A stretch of DNA of 7,593 bases, from positions 1 to 7,593 of the forward strand of contig CAZVFX010000210.1 in assembly GCA_964626565.1 (NCBI GenBank), read 5' to 3'. Source of the stretch: CAZVFX01 sp964626565. GTDB lineage: Bacteria > Myxococcota_A > UBA9042 > CAIXZC01. Below the pieces are notes generated by a model, which did not search any database, was not told the DNA's origin, and worked only from the letters and a program-made list of their open reading frames with translations. Every line of letters begins with the position of its first letter. Position 1 is the stretch's first letter. A program made the translations under genes and the position numbers. Shown one piece after another: positions 7,151 to 7,593 of the stretch.

Positions 7151-7593
7151 AAAAACAAGGCAGTCGGCGGCTGGTCCTCGCCGGGGGTGGTCACGCCCAC
7201 CTGACGGTCATAACCGGCATTCCGGACCTGCTCGCGGCCGGCGGCGAGGTGACAGTGGTCGGCCCCGGTCGCTATCACTATTACTCCGGCATGGGGCCGG
7301 GGTTGCTGGGAGGGATGTACCACCCCTACGAGACTCGGCTAGATGTCAAGCGCATGGTGGAGATGCGAGGTGGGACGTTCGTGGAAGACCGTGTCATCTC
7401 GGCTAAGCCGGATCAACGGGTGCTGCTGCTTTCGTCCGGCGCCCAGCTCCCCTATGACCTGGTCTCCTTCAATCTCGGCAGCAAAGTCACCTATCCTCCC
7501 GGAATAGTAGCCGGGGACGGAGTATTCCCGGCCAAACCTGTGGAAGGATTTGTGGAGGCCCGGCGCCGGGTTATCGAGCGGGCGAAACTAGGC
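7138..7593 (+). CDS. FAD-dependent NADH-dehydrogenase-like oxidoreductase, 5' part (3' end outside window)
   Basis: The frame is open from GTG 7138 to the window end (152 residues). Residues 12-22 'LVLAGGGHAHL' form the Rossmann dinucleotide-binding loop, with 'GEVTVVGPG' (36-44) as the second strand, 'YYSGMGPGLLGG' (48-59) and 'PYDLVSFNLGS' (105-115), then 'FPAKPVEGF'. This combination (GGGHAH, YSGM-PG, YDL-S--GS, KP) resembles the NADH-dehydrogenase-like FAD domain found alone or fused in front of selenophosphate synthetase (SelD) in many bacteria. The electron acceptor is unknown. GTG 7138 is chosen because it leaves a short N-terminus before the first strand and has GGGG 6 nt upstream; TTG 7126 is an alternative. 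It overlaps the lipoprotein gene by 13 bp in another frame, so translational coupling is likely. Whether a SelD domain follows cannot be seen. Confidence 0.8.
   Translation, partial: MGEVEKQGSRRLVLAGGGHAHLTVITGIPDLLAAGGEVTVVGPGRYHYYSGMGPGLLGGMYHPYETRLDVKRMVEMRGGTFVEDRVISAKPDQRVLLLSSGAQLPYDLVSFNLGSKVTYPPGIVAGDGVFPAKPVEGFVEARRRVIERAKLG

Overview
The window looks like high-GC DNA from a draft or metagenome-assembled genome of a Myxococcota/deltaproteobacterial-type bacterium. This is inferred from gene content: very Cys-rich secreted proteins, MopE-type 'ECDGxDNDCDG' metal-binding motifs, thrombospondin type 3 (TSP3) calcium repeats and a bacterial fibrinogen-like 'GGGWTL' domain are typical of that group. 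No RNA gene, CRISPR array, insertion sequence or integrase is visible. A run of 100 N (5577-5676) marks a scaffold join inside the largest gene.

Layout. (1) 1-1215, +: the 3' part of a secreted Cys-rich repeat protein, cut by the window edge. (2) 1238-1693, -: a YaiI/YqxD (DUF188, UPF0178) protein, convergent with gene 1. (3) 1812-3290, +: a membrane-anchored permuted papain-like amidase of the YiiX/YaeF (C92) type with large unassigned extensions on both sides; it diverges from yaiI across a 118-bp spacer. (4) 3370-7150, +: a very acidic lipoprotein-like surface protein of 1216 aa once the gap is resolved. It carries an N-terminal Cys-rich region, eleven MopE-type motifs plus a degenerate twelfth, four TSP3 units and a C-terminal fibrinogen-like domain; a good sigma70-like promoter and a Shine-Dalgarno sequence precede it. 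(5) 7138-7593, +: the start of an FAD-dependent NADH-dehydrogenase-like oxidoreductase that overlaps gene 4 by 13 bases and runs off the window.

Two results deserve attention. First, the 30 bases left of the N run are identical to the 30 bases right of it, and the match ends exactly at both contig edges. Collapsing them restores one reading frame, so the gap is most likely an overlap and not missing DNA, although whole missing 153-bp repeat units cannot be excluded. Second, gene 4 is built from cassettes of fixed length (51, 57 and 36 residues) whose spacings add up almost exactly over more than 700 residues.

The genes do not form an obvious pathway. Genes 1 and 4 are cell-surface or secreted structural or binding proteins, gene 3 probably acts in the envelope, and yaiI is a housekeeping-type gene. 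The overlap of genes 4 and 5 suggests co-transcription, but a functional link between them is only a guess. I see no convincing undescribed system; the modular architecture of gene 4 and the extended amidase are the least ordinary items.
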